A stretch of 64,000 nt of DNA, from positions 1,364,001 through 1,428,000 of the forward strand of contig NZ_CP139300.1 of NCBI RefSeq assembly GCF_034093315.1, read 5' to 3'. Of this stretch, positions 40,078-50,541 are shown one piece after another. Under the pieces are notes generated by a model. It was not told the DNA's origin. It saw only the letters and a list, made by a program, of their open reading frames with translations, and searched no databases. Made by a program: the position numbers and the translations under genes. The DNA comes from Prochlorococcus sp. MIT 1314. GTDB taxonomy: Bacteria > Cyanobacteriota > Cyanobacteriia > PCC-6307 > Cyanobiaceae. Every line of letters starts with the position of its first letter. Position 1 is the first letter of the stretch.

Positions 40078-41037
40078 GTGGCTTGGATTTTAATTGTTTT
40101 TTTAATAATACTTGGAGGATTAATTGCACCATTTGGGGATCTGCTTGGTACAAAGATTGGTAAGGCAAGATTTAGTATCTTAAAATTAAGACCAAAGAAA
40201 ACAGCGACAATTGTTACGATAATAACTGGAGGATTTATTAGTGCGATATCTATCGGATTATTGATTTTAGTTAGTGAAGAATTTAGGCAAAGACTTTTTG
40301 TTGACATTCCTTTCTTACAAAAAACTTTGGATGAAAGTAAAAAGGCGCTTGTTCCTTTGCAGGAAGAAAGGAAGAAGCTCGAAGATAAGATTAATAAAAA
40401 AGAAAATGAATTAAATAAACTAAAAAGTGATGTTAAAGAATTTAGAAGTGGAAATGTAGTTCTTAAAAGAGGGCAAACTTTATTTATTGCAGAAGTTACT
40501 TCCAATCCTAATATAAAATTTGATCTAGGAAAGATTTATAAAAGTGCAGATAGATATGTACAAAAAATTGTAATCCCAAGTAAAAAAGAAGTAAAAAATA
40601 TTCTGTTGTGGCGACCTAGTGATATTTCTGAAATTGAACAAATCACTTCAAAAGGTGGGAGTTGGATCATATTGGTTAAATCAGCAACTAATGTTTTGAA
40701 AGGAGATAATTTTGTTTTTGTATACCCAGAATTACTGCAAAATAAAACTATCGTAAGAAGAGGAGAAGTTATTACGAGCGAAATTCTTGAAAAAAAAGAT
40801 CTTGATTATAAAAATGTCAATTCTAAAATCACAAATTTGTTGCGAAAAACTAGAGACAAAATCAAGTCAAGAGGATCTATTGTTAACGAAATTACTACAA
40901 GAGGGGACTTTATTAAAAAAATAACAGATTCGTTAAATATAAATCAAAATAAGAAATATCGATTAGAGGTTATATCTTTAAAAGATAGTAGAACTGCAGA
41001 CCCAATAATAGTTGAATTGAATATTACTAAATTATAA
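40078..41037 (+). CDS. DUF3084-family membrane protein
   Basis: 319 aa with two TM segments (residues about 2-20 and 44-66) around a basic loop (GKARFSILKLRPKK), then a coiled coil (about 85-125) and a soluble C-terminal domain. This matches DUF3084, found across cyanobacteria next to a YqgF/RuvC-like gene. The start is GTG at 40078, 39 bp after ntcA. Function unknown; scaffold-like architecture. Confidence 0.82.
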   Translation: MAWILIVFLIILGGLIAPFGDLLGTKIGKARFSILKLRPKKTATIVTIITGGFISAISIGLLILVSEEFRQRLFVDIPFLQKTLDESKKALVPLQEERKKLEDKINKKENELNKLKSDVKEFRSGNVVLKRGQTLFIAEVTSNPNIKFDLGKIYKSADRYVQKIVIPSKKEVKNILLWRPSDISEIEQITSKGGSWIILVKSATNVLKGDNFVFVYPELLQNKTIVRRGEVITSEILEKKDLDYKNVNSKITNLLRKTRDKIKSRGSIVNEITTRGDFIKKITDSLNINQNKKYRLEVISLKDSRTADPIIVELNITKL

Positions 41038-41043
41038 TCTTGT

Positions 41044-41481
41044 ATGGTTAAATTAATATCTATCGATCCTGGTAAGTATAAATGTGGGTTGGTTTTAGCT
41101 GACATAAGTGAAAAAAAAGTTTATAAGGCCATTATTCTAAAAAGTGAATTACTTGAGGATTATTTCAGAAATCTAAATAACTTTGATGACATATCAAAAG
41201 TTATTATTGGTAATGGTACTGCCAGTAAAGAGATTATAAAAAAACTTGACTTTTTTAAAAAAGAAATATTAACTTTTGAAGAAAAGAATACTACTTTTAG
41301 AGCTAAAGCAAGATATTTTGAACTTTTTCCAATTAGCGGTTTGAAGTTTTTAATTCCCAGGGAGGTTTTCATTATTAATAAAAATCTCGATGCGATATCA
41401 GCTTTGATAATTTTGGAGGATTATTGCAAAATAAAGTTTACTTTGGATCAAAATATAGATTTTAAAACTTGGCTGAAATAG
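41044..41481 (+). CDS. RNase H-fold protein, YqgF/RuvC-like
   Basis: 145 aa starting MVKLISIDPGKYKCGLVLAD, the first acidic strand of a RNase H/YqgF fold (catalytic-type D8). A later VIIGNGTAS and a C-terminal LDAISALIILEDY complete the pattern. Pre-16S rRNA nuclease or resolvase-like activity is possible; canonical YqgF is usually separate. It is 6 bp after DUF3084. Its 3' end overlaps the converging DUF3146 gene by 20 bp. Confidence 0.75.
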   Translation: MVKLISIDPGKYKCGLVLADISEKKVYKAIILKSELLEDYFRNLNNFDDISKVIIGNGTASKEIIKKLDFFKKEILTFEEKNTTFRAKARYFELFPISGLKFLIPREVFIINKNLDAISALIILEDYCKIKFTLDQNIDFKTWLK

Positions 41482-41719
41482 TAAACTTATAGTCATTACC
41501 TGCTTCTAGTTCATAATCTTTTTTTAATAAAAATCTTAATAAAGCATCCTCGATTAATGCTCTGCCCAAAGGAGGATTCACAAATAATATACCTTTATTA
41601 AAAGACCATGTAAAAGTCCATTTAAATTGACTAGCTTCCACAACACCCTTAATTTGCTTTTTTGAGAAGCAATATTCTTTAACACTTACATTGGCTATTG
41701 TTTCTGGTTTTGAACGCAT
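41462..41719 (-). CDS. DUF3146-family protein
   Basis: 85 aa, soluble. Core WTFTWSFNKGILFVNPPLGRALIEDALLRFLL and DYELEAGNDYKFTISAKF match the cyanobacterial DUF3146 family; function unknown. It follows pth by 3 bp on the same strand, so pth-DUF3146 is one unit. Its C-terminus overlaps the opposite gene by 20 bp. ATG at 41717-41719. Confidence 0.78.
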   Translation of the reverse strand: MRSKPETIANVSVKEYCFSKKQIKGVVEASQFKWTFTWSFNKGILFVNPPLGRALIEDALLRFLLKKDYELEAGNDYKFTISAKF

Positions 41720-41722
41720 TTG

Positions 41723-42325
41723 TTAAATTTGGTCTTTATCAAAAGAATTTAATTGGTTAATAATATATTCTTCTTTTTTAGTATTTAATTGTTCGAGGGA
41801 TTCTATTACCCTTTTATATACTTTTTCCAATATTGATTTTTCTTCTATAGAAATATTGCCTAATACATGAGAAATAGTATTGAAATTATTTGTTCCTTTT
41901 ATAGATGGAGGAGATCCAATACCAATTCTGATTCTATTAAAGTTATGAGTATGCAATTTTTCAATAATACTTTTAAGCCCGTTATGTCCACCTGAGCTCC
42001 CTTTTTTTCTGAATCTTATTTTTCCAAGGGGAAGATCTTTATCGTCGACGATTATAAAAATTTGATCTAAATTAATTTTGTACCAATCTACTATTGCTCG
42101 GACAGCATCACCACTGTTATTCATGAATGTATTCGGTAAAAATAGCCTGTAAGTAGAGTCATTGATTTTGAATTCTGAGCAGGAACTTTTAAGTTTGTCC
42201 TTTAATAAAAAATTTGAATTATATTTTTTTGAGAGATTTTCAAGTAACAAATACCCAATATTATGTCTACTGTTTGAATATTTTTTCCCAGGATTTCCCA
42301 ATCCAATTAAATATATTTCATTCAT
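41723..42325 (-). CDS. pth: Peptidyl-tRNA hydrolase
   Basis: 200 aa. Recycles peptidyl-tRNAs. IGLGNPGKKYSNSRHNIGY with the catalytic His (SRHN), PNTFMNNSGDAV, and the conserved Asp in IIVDDKDLPLGKIR. GSSGGHNGLKSI is the tRNA-binding loop. ATG at 42323-42325. psbH lies 143 bp upstream on the same strand. Confidence 0.95.
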   Translation of the reverse strand: MNEIYLIGLGNPGKKYSNSRHNIGYLLLENLSKKYNSNFLLKDKLKSSCSEFKINDSTYRLFLPNTFMNNSGDAVRAIVDWYKINLDQIFIIVDDKDLPLGKIRFRKKGSSGGHNGLKSIIEKLHTHNFNRIRIGIGSPPSIKGTNNFNTISHVLGNISIEEKSILEKVYKRVIESLEQLNTKKEEYIINQLNSFDKDQI

Positions 42326-42468
42326 GATTTATCTCTAAATCTCTTTCATTGAGAATTATAAATATACAAACAAACTATAACTAAACTAAATTAAAACAAA
42401 AATTCCAAAAGGGCTTATCTAGTAATACTTAAAAGAATTAGATAAACTGTAAAGAGATAATCAGAAAT

Positions 42469-42669
42469 TTAGTTTCCGTTCCAATCTACCGAGAAACCTT
42501 GTAATAGTAGTGACTGGTTATAAATTTGTAGAAGAATTACTAAAAAAACCAAAAGTAGTAGGCCTATGACTGTCATCACAGGAACTGCTCCCCAACCAGG
42601 TACAACTTTTCCTTGACCTGAATTACCAATTGCTTTTAAAAGACTTCCTAAGGCTGTTTTTTGACCCAT
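42469..42669 (-). CDS. psbH: Photosystem II PsbH
   Basis: 66 aa, a single-TM PSII subunit near CP47. Soluble N-terminus [20 protein letters not shown] about residues 28-48 ([17 protein letters not shown]), and lumenal tail [12 protein letters not shown]. The N-terminal threonine region may be phosphorylated, as in plants (inference). Divergent from psbN by 80 bp, the usual psbH/psbN opposition. Confidence 0.97.
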
Positions 42670-42749
42670 GTTGAATTCACAAAATCGAATATTATTTCGC
42701 TATTGTATAAGAAGTTATACATAAATTGTTTACAAACTTAGCAAAATTG

Positions 42750-42902
42750 ATGCAAACTTTATCATCTGCTCCAGATCCTGCAGTTTCCATAGCAGTAACA
42801 ATTCTGGCAATACTCCTAGCTTTAACCGGTTTTGGTCTTTGGACTGCGTTTGGACCTAAAGCTGCAAAGCTTACAGATCCTTGGGATGACCACGATGATT
42901 AA
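42750..42902 (+). CDS. psbN: PsbN, PSII assembly factor
   Basis: 50 aa, below many ORF cut-offs. One TM helix (about 11-33), then the hallmark WTAFGPKAAKLTDPWDDHDD. PsbN is not a PSII subunit but is needed for reaction-centre assembly and repair. ATG at 42750, on the opposite strand to psbH and 110 bp upstream of psbI. Confidence 0.95.
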   Translation: MQTLSSAPDPAVSIAVTILAILLALTGFGLWTAFGPKAAKLTDPWDDHDD

Positions 42903-43012
42903 TTTCCATTAAAAGTATTTCAAAATTTTCCAAAAATACAAAAAGTAAACCTTTTACCATAAATTAAATATATCTTTAATAAGATATAATTCTGTCAGCA
43001 CACGTAATTTCC

Positions 43013-43141
43013 ATGCTTGCCTTAAAAATTTCTGTTTACACTATCGTCTTTTTCTTTGTTGGAATCTTTTTATTCGGATTTTTAGCAAGTGATCCAACTA
43101 GAACACCAAATAGAAAAGACTTAGAAAGTCCTCAGGATTAA
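43013..43141 (+). CDS. psbI: Photosystem II PsbI
   Basis: 42 aa, single TM helix [19 protein letters not shown], then [17 protein letters not shown], diagnostic of PsbI, which sits beside D1 in the reaction centre. ATG at 43013. 23 bp upstream of the LptD-like gene; likely own promoter or co-transcribed with psbN. Confidence 0.95.
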
Positions 43142-43164
43142 TCTACTAATAAAATTTATTTACA

Positions 43165-45162
43165 TTGATTTTAGGAATTGCAAAAAAAGTAATAGTTCCT
43201 TTTCTATTAATTAATTTTATACAGTCATCAAAATCTGCTGATTTTCAGGAAATTAATAAAAGCGATAATAAACTAACTTCCCAACTAAGTTGGTCAGAAA
43301 TATCAAATAAAAAAATTGAATCAAATTCTTCAAAACTATTTTTAAATAATCAAGAAGAATTTTTACATTATAAAAAATCTTTCAAAAGAAATTTAGAGCC
43401 CCTTTTAGCTGACATTAGTAAAAATCAAAATGAGTTAGTAATCCAATCAGATAAACAGTCTGAGATAAATGATGTTATTTATGCCGAAGGTAACGTAGAA
43501 GTGATATACAGAGGAAAAATCCTCAAAGCTGATAATTTAATTTACGATAAGTTAAATAAAAAAATTAGTGCTCAAGGAAATATATCCCTAATATTAGGTG
43601 ATCAAATCGTTAAATTTTCTGAACTAGAATATAGTTTTATTTCCAAGAAAGGATATTTATTAGATGTGAAAGGTTCTATTAATACCAATACTTTGATGGA
43701 TGACATATCCTCAAATTTCAGCTTGTCAGATATTAATAAGATAGAAGATTTACTTGAATTAAAAAAAAAGCAGGTTTTCTATACTCCTGGAAAGGTTGAG
43801 AATTGGTTGTTCTCTACAGATAAAATTACTATAGATGGTAAAAAATGGAAAAGTAAGACGGCAGTATTTAGTAATGATTTACTTGAGTTGAAACAAGCTA
43901 AATTAGTAATTAATTCATTAGAAGTTTATCCTGGTGATGAAAAATTACGATTTAAGTCCTCATTAAATTATTTAATTTTTGAAGAAAAAGTTACAATCCC
44001 GTTTTGGTTAGGTGATAGAGCTTTTGATTTCAATAATTCTCAAATTGATAACAGATGGAATTTAGGATATGAAAATTTAGATAAGGATGGATATTTTATT
44101 GGTAGGAAATTTAATTCAATAAATATATATGATGATTTTGTGCTTGATTTAGAGCCACAATTCTTGATTCAGCGCTCATTAAAAGGTTACACAAAAAGTT
44201 TTGTAAATGAGGATGAATCAATTACTTCAGAGAAGGTAAAAAGAAATGCAAGTTTTGAAGATTATTTTGCCCTAAAATCCCAGATAAAAGGAGGGATAAA
44301 TAATTGGGATTTAGAAATAGATAACAATTTAAATTCTCTTGATTTTGATAAATTTTCGCATGCATTTAGATTAAAAACTCAATTAAGTAAAGAAATTAAA
44401 TTTCTAGATTCAAAATGGTATAAAAGTTTTTATGGAATTTACAGAGAGAGGGTGTGGAACGGTTCATTGGGTGAAGCGGAAATTTATTCAGGTTATGGTT
44501 CAAAATTTCAAAAGGAAAATACTTGGGTAGTCAATGGTATTAAAACAACAGAATTTTTATCTTTTGGTTTGGCTAACATAACAGCAGAGGCCTTAAATAC
44601 AAAAAATCTGACAACAAACCTAAAAGGTAACTTTTTTTATTCTCTAGATAAGAAAATTCCAATTAGTGTTGAAGCACCCAAAATTAAATCTATTGATATT
44701 TCATATAGCTATATTCCTGAACCAATTACTAAAGGATTAAGTCTTAATACAAGATTAGAAGCCTCATATTCTTTCTACGAAAAAGGAGATCATCAGGAAT
44801 ATTTAGGTTTAGGTATAGGCCCGGAATTATTATTTGGAAATTTCAAAAATAAACTTTTTGACTATACTCGTTTAAGTATTTTCCCTTTCTATAAATTTAA
44901 TAGTGGAGAAAGTGTTTTTAAATTTGATCAAAATTATGATAAATTCACTTTAAATATTGCTCTAGATCAGCAATTATTTGGACCAGTTATTCTCAAAAGT
45001 GTTGGAATTTTGAATCTGACAAATGATGCTGATGATTATGGTGAATTTATAAATTCTAAAATCTCAATAAATTGGAAAAAAAGATCTTATGAATTTGGTA
45101 TTTTTTATCAACCTCATAATCAGGCAGGAGGAATTTCTTTTAGTCTCTTTGGATTTAAATAG
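43165..45162 (+). CDS. LptD/OstA-like outer-membrane protein (DUF3769)
   Basis: 665 aa. An N-terminal hydrophobic segment, then an OstA-like beta-jellyroll (residues about 85-160; YAEGNVEVIYRGKILKADNL and ISAQGNISLILGDQ), then a long region of alternating strands ending in LFGFK, a barrel-type terminal phenylalanine region. It fits the cyanobacterial DUF3769 LptD counterpart inserting LPS. Start TTG at 43165 by frame. Ends one base from leuD. Confidence 0.82.
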   Translation: MILGIAKKVIVPFLLINFIQSSKSADFQEINKSDNKLTSQLSWSEISNKKIESNSSKLFLNNQEEFLHYKKSFKRNLEPLLADISKNQNELVIQSDKQSEINDVIYAEGNVEVIYRGKILKADNLIYDKLNKKISAQGNISLILGDQIVKFSELEYSFISKKGYLLDVKGSINTNTLMDDISSNFSLSDINKIEDLLELKKKQVFYTPGKVENWLFSTDKITIDGKKWKSKTAVFSNDLLELKQAKLVINSLEVYPGDEKLRFKSSLNYLIFEEKVTIPFWLGDRAFDFNNSQIDNRWNLGYENLDKDGYFIGRKFNSINIYDDFVLDLEPQFLIQRSLKGYTKSFVNEDESITSEKVKRNASFEDYFALKSQIKGGINNWDLEIDNNLNSLDFDKFSHAFRLKTQLSKEIKFLDSKWYKSFYGIYRERVWNGSLGEAEIYSGYGSKFQKENTWVVNGIKTTEFLSFGLANITAEALNTKNLTTNLKGNFFYSLDKKIPISVEAPKIKSIDISYSYIPEPITKGLSLNTRLEASYSFYEKGDHQEYLGLGIGPELLFGNFKNKLFDYTRLSIFPFYKFNSGESVFKFDQNYDKFTLNIALDQQLFGPVILKSVGILNLTNDADDYGEFINSKISINWKKRSYEFGIFYQPHNQAGGISFSLFGFK

Positions 45163-45786
45163 CTATAAGAAATGATTATTAAAATTTATATATGGTAAAA
45201 CGTTGAATTTATTTTCAATTAGACTTTCATTATTAAGTAGTGTAGAAGTTGCATCCCATTCGCCTGATAAAAACATTTTTCTTGTGCTTTCCTTAATCTC
45301 AAGATTAAAATTAAAATCTTTTGATTTTGCGGAGGAGTTTTTCAAATCAATTTCTAAGAATAAAAATTTATTTTCTGTATGGTTTTGAATTTTTTGTATT
45401 AATTTTTTCTGAAGCGTAAAACATGGAATTCCAATTGCAATACAGTTGCTATAAAAAATATCAGCGAAACTCTCGCCTATAATTGCTTTGATACCCCATC
45501 TCATAAGTGCTTGGGGAGCGTGCTCTCTACTGGAACCACATCCAAAATTGCTATTAACAATTAGTATTGTGGCATTTTTGTTTTCCTCCAAATCGAAAGG
45601 ATGTTTTCCCTCTAAAGTTTTTCTATCGTCTTCAAAAACAGATTCACCCAATGAATCAAAGTTAACACACTTCAAAAAACGCGCTGGAATTATCCTATCT
45701 GTATCGATGTCGTTACCAATCAATGAAATGCATTGCCCTTCTATTCGTGAAACTTTTCCAATTGGTGGAGTAAATTCTGATTTCAT
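45163..45786 (-). CDS. leuD: 3-isopropylmalate dehydratase small subunit
   Basis: 207 aa. With LeuC isomerises 2- to 3-isopropylmalate in leucine synthesis. Swivel-domain motifs DTDRIIPARFLK, NFGCGSSREHAPQAL and IGESFADIFYSNC. Its start shares a base with the leuC stop (TAATG), so it is translationally coupled. Last gene of glyA-cinA-leuC-leuD. Confidence 0.96.
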   Translation of the reverse strand: MKSEFTPPIGKVSRIEGQCISLIGNDIDTDRIIPARFLKCVNFDSLGESVFEDDRKTLEGKHPFDLEENKNATILIVNSNFGCGSSREHAPQALMRWGIKAIIGESFADIFYSNCIAIGIPCFTLQKKLIQKIQNHTENKFLFLEIDLKNSSAKSKDFNFNLEIKESTRKMFLSGEWDATSTLLNNESLIENKFNVLPYINFNNHFL

Positions 45787-47192
45787 TAGTTGATAAATTC
45801 TCTGACGTCAGTGACTTTGCCAGCAATTGCAGCGGCAGCAACCATTGCTGGACTCATGAGAAGCGTTCTCCCACTTGGAGATCCCTGTCTCCCTTTGAAA
45901 TTTCGATTACTAGAACTTGCACTTACTTGATTACCTATTAATTTATCTGAATTCATTGCTAAACACATTGAGCAGCCCGGCTCTCTCCATTGAAATCCAG
46001 AATCCTTAAATATCTGATCAAGCCCTTCTTTTTTTGCTTCATTGGCTACTTTTTCAGAACCGGGAACTACAAAAGCTTTTACATCTTTAGAAACTTTCTT
46101 GTCTTTTAATACTTTAGCTGCAACTCTTAAGTCACTGATTCTCCCATTTGTGCAACTTCCTATGAAACATACTTCTATTGGAGTATCTTTTATTGATTGC
46201 CCAGGCTTGAAATCCATATATGCGTAGGCTTCTTCAGCGACTAATTTGTCACTTGGAGACAAATCTTCTAAAAGAGGGATTTGTTGATTAATGCTTATAC
46301 TTTGACCGGGAGTAATCCCCCAGGTTACGGTTGGTTCTACTTTAGAAGCGTCTAATTTAATTACATCATCATAAATTGAATTTTCATCGCTTTTTAATGC
46401 TTTCCACCATTTAAGCGCTTTATCCCAATGCTCATTTTTTGGAGCACATAATTTATTTTTAACGTAATTAAAGGTCTTCTCATCAGGATTTATGTAACCA
46501 CATCTCGCGCCCCCTTCAATAGACATATTGCATATAGTCATTCTTTCTTCCATTGATAATGCCTTGATCGCAGGCCCTGCAAATTCATATGCAAAACCAA
46601 CCCCAGCCTTCACACCAAGTTTATTAATAATATGCAGTACTAAATCCTTAGCATAAACCCCATTGGATAATTGATTGTCACACCAAATTTGCCTCACTTT
46701 TAATTTGTTCATAGCTATGGTTTGAGTAGCAAGAACGTCTCTTACTTGGCTTGTACCTATCCCAAAAGCAATTGATCCAAAAGCACCATGCGTTGAAGTA
46801 TGTGAATCTCCACAGGCGATTGTCATCCCAGGCTGCGTTAGCCCTAATTCTGGAGCGACTACATGCACTATTCCTTGATTACCACTACCAATATTAAAAA
46901 GCTTTATCTTATGTTCTAAGCAGTTCTGTTCAAGTGTTTCAATCATTTGCTCTGCAAGATTATCTTTGAAAGGTCTGCTTTGATTATCTGTCGGCACAAT
47001 ATGATCAACTGTAGCAACAGTTCTATTAGGGAATTTTACTTTTAAATTTTTGTCTTTTAAAGCACCAAATGCTTGTGGACTTGTTACTTCATGGATTAGG
47101 TGAAGACCGATAAAAATTTGATCTGAACCACCAGGAAGACTTGAAACTTTGTGTAAATCCCAAACTTTATCAAATAAGGTATCTTGACTCAA
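45786..47192 (-). CDS. leuC: 3-isopropylmalate dehydratase large subunit
   Basis: 468-aa aconitase-family protein. [4Fe-4S] cysteines in IGSCTNGR and [11 protein letters not shown]; substrate region [15 protein letters not shown]. Pairs with leuD downstream. 12 bp after cinA. ATG at 47190-47192. Confidence 0.97.
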   Translation of the reverse strand: MSQDTLFDKVWDLHKVSSLPGGSDQIFIGLHLIHEVTSPQAFGALKDKNLKVKFPNRTVATVDHIVPTDNQSRPFKDNLAEQMIETLEQNCLEHKIKLFNIGSGNQGIVHVVAPELGLTQPGMTIACGDSHTSTHGAFGSIAFGIGTSQVRDVLATQTIAMNKLKVRQIWCDNQLSNGVYAKDLVLHIINKLGVKAGVGFAYEFAGPAIKALSMEERMTICNMSIEGGARCGYINPDEKTFNYVKNKLCAPKNEHWDKALKWWKALKSDENSIYDDVIKLDASKVEPTVTWGITPGQSISINQQIPLLEDLSPSDKLVAEEAYAYMDFKPGQSIKDTPIEVCFIGSCTNGRISDLRVAAKVLKDKKVSKDVKAFVVPGSEKVANEAKKEGLDQIFKDSGFQWREPGCSMCLAMNSDKLIGNQVSASSSNRNFKGRQGSPSGRTLLMSPAMVAAAAIAGKVTDVREFIN

Positions 47193-47204
47193 TTTGTAAA
47201 AAAG

Positions 47205-48479
47205 TTACTCACTATTTGATAATAGGATTAATCTGAGGCTGTTCAAACACACATTTACACTTAGTGTTTGAATTTCTGTCCTATTTCGAGTTGAGTTAAA
47301 TATTTTTTTAATGTTGGTAATATGATTATTTGGTCCTGAAATAGAAATATAAACAAGTCCAACAGGCTTATCTCGACTGCCTCCCTTCGGACCTGCTATT
47401 CCACTAATCGCTATTGCCCAATCGGCTCCCAATTTTTTCCTCACATTAATTGCCATGGCCTCGCAAACTTCTTTAGAAACAGCTCCATATTTTGTAAGCT
47501 TCTCTTCAGAAATATTTAATAATGAATTTTTTAGCTCATTACTGTAGGAAACTATACTACCTTTAAAAACTTGAGATGAGCCTGATATTGATGTTAGTGA
47601 TGAAGAGAGAAGGCCTCCGGTGCAGGATTCAGCAAAAACAATAGTTTGGTTCCTCTCGGTTAATTCTTTTATTAAAACACTAGGAAGAGTATCATTATCC
47701 TCTCCAAAAATAAATTTCGAAAAATCTTTTCTTAATTTTTCTTTTACAGGTTTAATTATATTTTTTGCTTCTAGATGATTCTTTGCTCGCGCTGTGATTC
47801 TTAGTTTAACCTCTCCTAAGTTTGCATATGGAGCAAGAGTAGGGTTTTTAAGATTTAATAGGTCATTAATTTTTTCTGCAACACTAGATTCTCCAATACC
47901 TGCAAATTTAAGAGTATTTGAATAAAAGGAATAATTATCTGAGAATTTGGTTTTAATGAAATTACACGCGGTCTCTTCCCACATAGTTTTCATTTCACTT
48001 GGAACCCCAGGGAAAGTAAGAATCGTAAATCCTTTTATTGGTTCCCATATCATTCCTGGGGCGGTGCCCCTAGGGTTATTAATTATTTGAGCATTTTTTG
48101 GGAAGAGACATTGTTTCCTTAAGCTAGATGAATCGTCTTGGAGGTTTGAGGTTGACATTTTTTGTTTAATTTCATTCCATAAGTGCGGTCTTTCAAAAAG
48201 AGTTACATTAAAAGATTTCGCTATTGCTTCGGTAGTTAAGTCATCTGGGGTGGGTCCCAATCCACCAGTTGTAATTAGAAGATTACTTCTTTTCGATATT
48301 TCTTGAATTACTTTTATAATTCGATCACAATTATCACCTACAGTTGATTGCCTAAAGTGATTTAAGCCTAATTGAGATAACTGTTCAGAAATCCATTGAG
48401 CATTTGTATTTATAATATTTCCTAAGAGTAGCTCTGTTCCAATAGAAAGAATTTCAACTCCCTTGGAGTTAGAAATCAT
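47205..48479 (-). CDS. cinA: CinA-like protein (competence/damage; NMN amidohydrolase)
   Basis: 424 aa. N-terminal MoaB/molybdopterin-binding-like domain ([33 protein letters not shown]) and C-terminal CinA domain ([36 protein letters not shown]). Family members deamidate NMN or hydrolyse ADP-ribose. Overlaps glyA by 4 bp (ATGA), so it is coupled. No competence genes nearby. Confidence 0.92.
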   Translation of the reverse strand: MISNSKGVEILSIGTELLLGNIINTNAQWISEQLSQLGLNHFRQSTVGDNCDRIIKVIQEISKRSNLLITTGGLGPTPDDLTTEAIAKSFNVTLFERPHLWNEIKQKMSTSNLQDDSSSLRKQCLFPKNAQIINNPRGTAPGMIWEPIKGFTILTFPGVPSEMKTMWEETACNFIKTKFSDNYSFYSNTLKFAGIGESSVAEKINDLLNLKNPTLAPYANLGEVKLRITARAKNHLEAKNIIKPVKEKLRKDFSKFIFGEDNDTLPSVLIKELTERNQTIVFAESCTGGLLSSSLTSISGSSQVFKGSIVSYSNELKNSLLNISEEKLTKYGAVSKEVCEAMAINVRKKLGADWAIAISGIAGPKGGSRDKPVGLVYISISGPNNHITNIKKIFNSTRNRTEIQTLSVNVCLNSLRLILLSNSE

Positions 48480-49747
48480 TTAATTGATGCTTCAAGTTTG
48501 CCTTCATAAAGAGGAAAACGATTACATAAGGTTAATACTCTTTCTTTACATTGACTTTCAATCAGTGAATCGTCTGGGTTAAGTAATCTATCAGCAATAA
48601 TTTCGCCAACTTCAGCAAAAGCATTCTCATTAAAGCCTCTAGTAGTTAAAGCAGCGGTTCCCAACCTTAGTCCGCTGGTTACAAAAGGTGATTCAGGGTC
48701 AAATGGAACAGTATTTTTATTTGCAGTGATATTCACTTCACTTACAAGCAAGTCAGCAATTTTACCAGTCATATTGATACTTCTTAAATCGAGTAAAACA
48801 ATATGGTTATCAGTGCCTCCACTCACGATATTAATACCTCTATTTATTAAAGTTGATGCTAGAACTTTTGCATTTTTTATTACTTGTTGGGAATAATTAA
48901 CGAAATCTGGCTGCAAGGCTTCTCCAAATGCAACTGCTTTAGCGGCGATTATATGTTCGAGGGGGCCACCCTGAGTTCCAGGGAAAACAGATTTATCAAG
49001 TTTCTTTCCAAATTCTGCATCCTTACATAAGATAAGCCCCCCTCTAGGCCCTCTTAATGTTTTATGAGTAGTTGTAGTTACTACATCACAATAAGGTATT
49101 GGATTTGGGTGAAGTTTACTTGCTACAAGACCGGCAATATGTGCAATATCTGCCATTAAGAAAGCACCAACTTCATCTGCAATATTTCTAAATGATTCAA
49201 AATCGATTGTTCTTGGATAAGCAGAATATCCGCATATGATCAATTTTGGTTTTGTTTCAAGTGCTATTTCTCTTATTTCATCAAAATTTAATTCACTAGT
49301 TTCTTTATTTACACCATAGTGAACTGCATTGAACCACTTACCACTCATATTTACTGGAGATCCATGAGTGAGGTGTCCACCATGAGATAAATTCATCCCC
49401 ATGATTGTGTCGCCAGGTTTAAGTAGACTTAGGAAAACAGCGGCATTGGCCTGTGCTCCACTATGGGGTTGAACATTAGCCCAATTTGCATTAAATAATT
49501 TTTTCGCCCTCTGAATAGCTAATTCTTCGATTTCATCAACGAATTCACATCCCCCGTAATATCTTTTTTGAGGTAATCCCTCGGCATATTTATTTGTAAG
49601 GACGGAACCTTGAGCCTGCATAACGGCAATTGATGCGAAATTTTCGCTTGCGATTAACTCAAGATGAGTTTCCTGCCTATTTTTTTCAGAGTTGATAAAA
49701 TTTGATATTACTGGATCACTTTCTTTAAGATTTTGAAGGATATTCAT
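48476..49747 (-). CDS. glyA: Serine hydroxymethyltransferase
   Basis: 423 aa, PLP enzyme interconverting serine and glycine with THF. PLP lysine in [30 protein letters not shown], substrate loop. Heads the operon glyA-cinA-leuC-leuD and lies 77 bp from tRNA-Arg. Confidence 0.97.
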   Translation of the reverse strand: MNILQNLKESDPVISNFINSEKNRQETHLELIASENFASIAVMQAQGSVLTNKYAEGLPQKRYYGGCEFVDEIEELAIQRAKKLFNANWANVQPHSGAQANAAVFLSLLKPGDTIMGMNLSHGGHLTHGSPVNMSGKWFNAVHYGVNKETSELNFDEIREIALETKPKLIICGYSAYPRTIDFESFRNIADEVGAFLMADIAHIAGLVASKLHPNPIPYCDVVTTTTHKTLRGPRGGLILCKDAEFGKKLDKSVFPGTQGGPLEHIIAAKAVAFGEALQPDFVNYSQQVIKNAKVLASTLINRGINIVSGGTDNHIVLLDLRSINMTGKIADLLVSEVNITANKNTVPFDPESPFVTSGLRLGTAALTTRGFNENAFAEVGEIIADRLLNPDDSLIESQCKERVLTLCNRFPLYEGKLEASIK

Positions 49748-49824
49748 TTAATTTGATAAGTAATAACCATAATATAGACGATATTTTTTAGAAAAATATA
49801 AAAAGAATATTTCAGAATTTTAAA

Positions 49825-49898
49825 CGCGCCTGGAGAGATTCGAACTCCCGACACCCTGATCCGTAGTCAGGTGCTCTAATCCACTGAGCTACAGGCGC
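49825..49898 (-). tRNA. tRNA-Arg (anticodon ACG)
   Basis: Acceptor GCGCCTG pairs with CAGGCGC, discriminator G. Anticodon stem CCTGA/TCAGG with loop CTACGGA, anticodon ACG (A34 presumably edited to inosine). T arm with GTTCGAATC. 74 nt. CCA not encoded. Confidence 0.96.
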
Positions 49899-49954
49899 AT
49901 AATTATGTAATATCTCTGTTTCAGGGTCTCTTAGTCAACTAGATTTCGGGTAAA

Positions 49955-50236
49955 ATGTCTATTATTAACAATCTAATTATTAATATGCCTATAAAGTGGT
50001 ACGGAAATGGTGATTTAGAAGATCCTATTTATAAACATTTTTCTCGAATAGTAAATTTTGTTATTCACTGCATGATATTTACTGCGATTGTAAGTGGCAC
50101 GTGGCTTTTAAAAGAAATTAAATATGAAATCGCCTATTTTAATAATTTTGCAATTGTCTGGTCAGTTCTTTTGGCCTCCCATTTACTTTTCGTAATTATA
50201 AAAAAACCTAAAGATACTTCAAAACAATCAACTTAA
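49955..50236 (+). CDS. Small membrane protein, 93 aa
   Basis: 93 aa with two TM helices (about 33-51 and 65-82). A conserved-looking WYGNGDLEDPIYKHFSRIVN lies before the first helix; a second ATG (49985) just before it is an alternative start. I do not recognise a family. It may be co-transcribed with DUF3181 (14 bp). Confidence 0.65.
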   Translation: MSIINNLIINMPIKWYGNGDLEDPIYKHFSRIVNFVIHCMIFTAIVSGTWLLKEIKYEIAYFNNFAIVWSVLLASHLLFVIIKKPKDTSKQST

Positions 50237-50250
50237 ATCAATTTAAATTT

Positions 50251-50541
50251 ATGGATTATCAGATACGTATAAGTGATCTAGAAAATGTTATTTCCGAAAA
50301 GGTTTTTATTAAAATAGAAAAGTGGAATTTGTATCTTGGAGACGCTGGCTTAGCTAGAAATCTTGCTATTCAATGTATCAGTAATAAAGATCAAGGCCCA
50401 TTGGAGGCTGCAAAATTAAGTTTGAAAGCAATAAATGTAAAAGTAGGGGATGGTGTTAATAGTATTCCACTGATTAATTTAATCACTAACTCACAAATTA
50501 TAGAATTAGAGGAGATTTTGGAAAGTTTTTTTGAAAACTAA
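50251..50541 (+). CDS. DUF3181-like protein
   Basis: 96 aa, soluble helical. Resembles cyanobacterial DUF3181: EKVFIKIEKWNLYLGDAGLARNLA, then KVGDGVNSIPLINLI and a final LEEILESFF. Function unknown. Its 3' end overlaps murJ by four bases on the other strand. Confidence 0.68.
   Translation: MDYQIRISDLENVISEKVFIKIEKWNLYLGDAGLARNLAIQCISNKDQGPLEAAKLSLKAINVKVGDGVNSIPLINLITNSQIIELEEILESFFEN

Noticed and set aside
40050-40505. 151-aa reverse frame opposite DUF3084
   Set aside because: Antisense to a recognised family; Ser/Leu/Phe-rich composition of a shadow.
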